Source of the DNA: Vespula vulgaris
Taxonomy: Eukaryota; Arthropoda; Insecta; Hymenoptera; Vespidae
Direction of reading: 5' to 3'
Length of the DNA stretch: 64,000 nt
Assembly (NCBI RefSeq): GCF_905475345.1
Contig: NC_066586.1
Span: 10,300,400 to 10,364,399, forward strand
Numbering within the stretch: the stretch's first letter is position 1; every line of letters starts with the position of its first letter. Shown here one piece after another: positions 60,501 to 64,000 of this stretch. A program made the position numbers and the translations under genes. A model generated the notes under the pieces. It was not told where the DNA came from, searched no databases, and saw nothing but the letters and a program-made list of their open reading frames with translations.

Positions 60501-62173
60501 TTTAATATATTCGTATATTAACAAGATCAATTTTCAATAGAGTTATATTATTCTTTGATATACGAGCTATGATTCTCCGTTATTGGTCAACTGACCGGAT
60601 AATTACAGAATGAAACATTTAATAACAAGCCGCCGGAATCTAATCCATTTATTTATGTTGACCGATGCGCCTAATTATTTACATATTCATTGAAAGGTAG
60701 CGATCCGCATTAACCACGCCGTTGTCATAATTCGGTTATGAAATTGTCAGACTGCAAAATATAGATGCAACAACGCACACGCAACAAGGCTATTTGATTC
60801 CCGACGATCGCCACGCTTCTCGTTCCATCGATTCGAAATGAATTCGAACGATTTTATGGGATTTGCAGGATTGCGGTCGTGTGGCGTTACATTCGAGAGT
60901 TTCTGGGAAAGATACAACGCAATTTAGTTGGAACGTTAATATTCGTTTCCAGGGATTCGCGCGAATACGTGTTTCGGTAGGCTCGCGGAATAATTAAAGC
61001 CGAATGTCGCATTTGGTAAACTTCGATAAAATATGAAAATTGGACAGTGTTGGCCCCGGGTGAGTACATTTTTTCGCTCCCGTTTTGAATGAGAATGTAT
61101 TGTGATCAAACCAAAGGATAGAAAAGACGAGAGAGAGAAAGAGAGAGAGAGAGACGGTAGTAAAGGAGCGAGAAAATGATAGGTTGAGAGGAAAATAGAT
61201 GAGAAAGAGAGAATGCATTGAAAATATTTCGCTTCAGGTTGCTGGCCGGAGGACACCAACGGAGAATCCCACTGGACAACCGACACTCATTCGATCTGCC
61301 CCTGTGCGGTTGTTACCCAAATTAGTTCGGCTTGTACTGCTGACATAAATTGACGGTAACGCGCACAAGTGCATACACACGGTTATACGGATCATGTGGA
61401 TAAATGTATGGTATCTATGTAGTATATCGTTATAAACGTAGATATATAGACTTTCACGTTTACTATATACCGCTCGCACACATCGCGTTGTTAATTGGGT
61501 ACTCGTGTGAAAAATAATATACCCGCGTAAAGCATTAAATTGCAACGTATCACCTCTACTATCAATTACAGGAAATATCATCGATCTGTTCGAAAGAGCA
61601 ACGAATTTCTGAAGCGATTGACTTTTTTTCAATCGTACAATAACGTAAGTAAGTCTCGGAAAATCAAAATTACCTATAACGACGTATCTAGCTAGATCGT
61701 GGGATCTACGGTTTCATGTTATTCTCTCCAGATAATTGAGAGACTCTGACATGTACATGAAAGACAAAGAGAGAGAGAGAGAGTGGGTCGAGTCCGCTGT
61801 AATTCCGTCGATTCTCGCGATATATAATATTCAATATATCGAATTAAAAGTCCAATACTTATGGCGGTCTGCCGAGCTTCGATCTTCGATTCGACGAGCG
61901 ACCGCAGAGCGTGCGATAACGTATCGCCGCGATTTGATGGTCGAAATATCCAGCTACACGGTTATTCGCGTCATCGTGGTTGGAGAGATAGGGCACGCAG
62001 AACGCACGATTACCACGATGATAATATCTCGCGTCGCTTTCATATTTCCCGCATCCTGAATCCACTTGGAGCATCGTTCGAGCATAAAGCGGCTCTCATT
62101 AATCTCGAATCAGAGAACGTGGACAATGATTGATGCTTTTCCCTAGCTTTTGGACTGGAGATGAGGGAGGAAG

Positions 62174-62175
<2 letters not shown>

Positions 62176-62215
<40 letters not shown>

Positions 62216-62282
62216 TAAGGTGGAAGATAGAAGAAACGCTATCTTTCTTCTTTTCCAGTGAAGAGAGAGAGAGAGAGAGAAA
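62176..62282. repeat. Two (GA)n arrays
   Basis: Pure GA tracts at about 62179-62212 and 62263-62281, separated by AAGATAAGG-rich sequence. Confidence 0.9.
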
Positions 62283-62846
62283 GTACAAGGAGGAAGTGAC
62301 CGGGAACAAAACGAAAAGAAAGACAAAACTGTAACGATTTCGTAGAAGGTAGTAGGAGTAGTAATGCGACGTACAATGGGACTAGTGATCGCGATTGCCA
62401 TTGTGTTCTCGTATCCTTCGTTCTCTTTGTTATTGTCCTTTTGGAAAAATGGCCCACGCATTTTCAAAGAGATTCGATCAACTACTACCACCATCGGCTA
62501 CTCCTCCTCCCCTTCCGTTCCGACTTCCTTTCGACGAACGATTGATCTTCGCATCTACCTCCTTGGTGAAAACTTCTCTCATCCCCTTCTCATCTTTCTC
62601 CATTGTCCTCCATCTCTTTTCCTGAACACTTCTCTTTGCGTTGAGAATTCATCCTCCTTTTTGTTTTTCTTGTCATTTTCTTAATTTTTCTTTCTTTTTC
62701 TTTCTCTGCCTTTTCCGTAGACAAATTTTAAAGCCGATTAAATCACGAGTTGTGTAAACCATGAGGTAAAACTCGAGCAACTCCTTCGACTTGTTTATAT
62801 CGACACGTACCACCAACGCAAATCGATTTTTCATAAACGTAACTTT

Positions 62847-62851
<5 letters not shown>

Positions 62852-62893
<42 letters not shown>
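62852..62893. repeat. (CT)n array
   Basis: A pure CT tract, opposite in orientation to the GA tracts 600 bp upstream. Confidence 0.95.
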
Positions 62894-62895
<2 letters not shown>

Positions 62896-63319
62896 CCTCT
62901 TTTCTTCCATGATTCCGAACGGTTTTTATATTCCGTGATAATATCTGTCCTTTTTTTTACAACCACCTTGCAATCCATTTTTATTACCTCCGAGATCGTT
63001 CCTTTTTAAAAAGTCCTTTGTACATACAATAAAATGCCAATCCTGTTTTATATAATACTAACATGGGGGAGGAAAAAATTCTCCTCACACGGTTTGTCGT
63101 TTTTTCATTTTCCCTGGAAAAAGAGAATATTAATTACGAAATACCGATACAAGGCGTACTTTGATCAAAAAACATTTTTTAGTACAGCTTTCGTAACGAA
63201 GAAATATGCAGGTTTTTATGAGATGAGCTGGCCATCGTTGAATTGCATCACGACCGGATTATAGTTTAACCAGAACCTGAGAAGAGTAGAGTGTGTTGAG
63301 AGAAAAATGGAGATAGTTA

Positions 63320-63337
63320 GTACGCGCGTGCGCGCAC
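63320..63337. promoter_or_regulatory. NRF-1/Ewg-like site in an alternating purine-pyrimidine tract
   Basis: GTACGCGCGTGCGCGCAC is 18 bp of strict purine-pyrimidine alternation, a Z-DNA-prone tract. Within it CGCGCGTGCGCG (63323-63334) fits the palindromic NRF-1/Erect-wing consensus YGCGCRTGCGCR. Ewg/NRF-1 sites mark core promoters in insects, but I see no clear start of transcription or coding nearby. Confidence 0.35.
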
Positions 63338-63708
63338 GGAGAGAGAACGACAAAAATGGGAACGGAGGACGGTAAATGAGGGCAAGAAAAAATCAATCCT
63401 TCACTGGTAAAAATCAACGAATGAGAATTGATGGCCCGAAAGAAATCGCATTTACTTAATTCCTAATATATATCTCATACTCTTTTGTGCATTATTGATT
63501 TGTGCATATTAATTAAATCCTCGGCAATCGATCGGGCCAATATTTGACATAATTGCGAATCAGTAGAAAGCTACTGCATACGATATAAAGAATAACGAAG
63601 GAAGCCGCTCCGTGAAAAGATGTGGAGAAAAGCGTTCGACGTGGCTAGCTCGATCGATATAATCGCATGAGCTTGGTCCACATTGCAATTGTTGTTGGTT
63701 GTCTAGAT

Positions 63709-63830
63709 CAGTGATTCTCAATGTGGAGTACGCGATAAAACTTTTGGGAGTGCACTGTGAGAGTTCGAACAAAACTAAAAGTCAGAAGAAAGGGGAACAA
63801 AATTTAAAAGATTGTTCCATGATATCTCTT
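63709..63830. mobile_element. Possible 5' end of a hAT-like element
   Basis: CAGTGATTCTCAATGTGGAG, then TACGCG, matches the usual start of hAT termini (CAGTGGTTCTCAA...). The 8 bases before it are GTCTAGAT. I see no second copy of that 8-mer and no opposite end before the window stops. Either the right end is beyond the window or the element is truncated. Confidence 0.35.
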
Positions 63831-63912
63831 CAATACTCTTTTAAAATATATGAAGTATGGATACCTTTTGGGATGCCATGTGTGTAACTTATGAATATGA
63901 AATTTATTGTCA

Positions 63913-63915
<3 letters not shown>

Positions 63916-63953
<38 letters not shown>
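63916..63953. repeat. (AT)n array
   Basis: A pure AT run close to the end of the window. Confidence 0.95.
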
Positions 63954-63955
<2 letters not shown>

Positions 63956-64000
63956 TTATTTTATGCCCATTGTTATACTATAACTATAGTTTTGTAACCA

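Larger units (their letters stand above)
60520..63300. other. Non-coding, with a CpG-rich patch
   Basis: 60590-60730 is rich in TAATTA, TTTATTTATG and CATATTCAT words that suit an enhancer. 61860-62110 is CpG-rich and open in several frames on both strands; an ATG at 61861 starts a 90-codon frame without recognisable motifs. Neither is strong enough to call. Confidence 0.3.

Noticed and set aside
1..64000. CRISPR arrays, operons, ribosome-binding sites
   Set aside because: Intron-containing eukaryotic sequence. Tandem repeats here are simple microsatellites without regular unique spacers.

Overview
The window looks like a gene-poor, intron-rich stretch of an insect nuclear genome, most probably hymenopteran. 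There is one unmistakable protein signal, a 31-codon exon at 34523-34615 (+). It encodes the first half of the second RNA-recognition motif of a Musashi-family RNA-binding protein and matches Rbp6 better than Drosophila Msi. It is flanked by a good acceptor and a strong GTGAGT donor. I found no other Rbp6 exon by eye, so most of the window is probably Rbp6 intron or upstream flank. CpG dinucleotides are frequent, AG/CT microsatellites are very dense, and the DNA transposon relics are of types common in insects. The hymenopteran assignment is inference.

Layout. 1-15 kb holds dense (GA)n/(CT)n arrays, a possible signal-peptide exon (2481), a TATA/AP-1 promoter-like site (6337), a strong 23-bp hairpin (8268-8321), a hAT-like relic (9508-9735) and an E2F/YY1 site pair (13665-13764). 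15.1-16.8 kb is GC- and CpG-rich, carries CAG-like and hexamer repeats, and ends at a donor-like site (16809/16810); it is my best guess for a promoter plus untranslated first exon. 17-34 kb is intron-like, with minisatellites, (GATA)n, a GT-TA-GA compound repeat and, just before the Rbp6 exon, a 370-bp element with terminal inverted repeats (33938-34306).

34.5-64 kb starts with the Rbp6 exon. A candidate nested two-exon gene of 85 codons follows (35928-36283, +), with a 98-nt intron, a strong start context and a downstream AATAAA. A GC-rich promoter-like island with a 33-codon smORF lies at 46680-46850, a non-autonomous element with long inverted repeats at 47306-47883, and a CpG-rich island at 50.5-51.1 kb. 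A candidate minus-strand gene starts at 55385 behind tandem ETS/CRE-like sites. A Tc1/mariner-like relic with intact TA target duplications and a decayed transposase lies at 57721-58411. A TATC array, an NRF-1/Ewg-like site and the start of another hAT-like element follow.

Only the Rbp6 exon and the mariner relic are assigned with good confidence. The small candidate genes rest on open frame, splice signals and start context, and need transcript or homology evidence. No tRNA, rRNA, CRISPR array or bacterial operon structure was seen. Most longer open frames are translations of GA/CT repeats and are not annotated.
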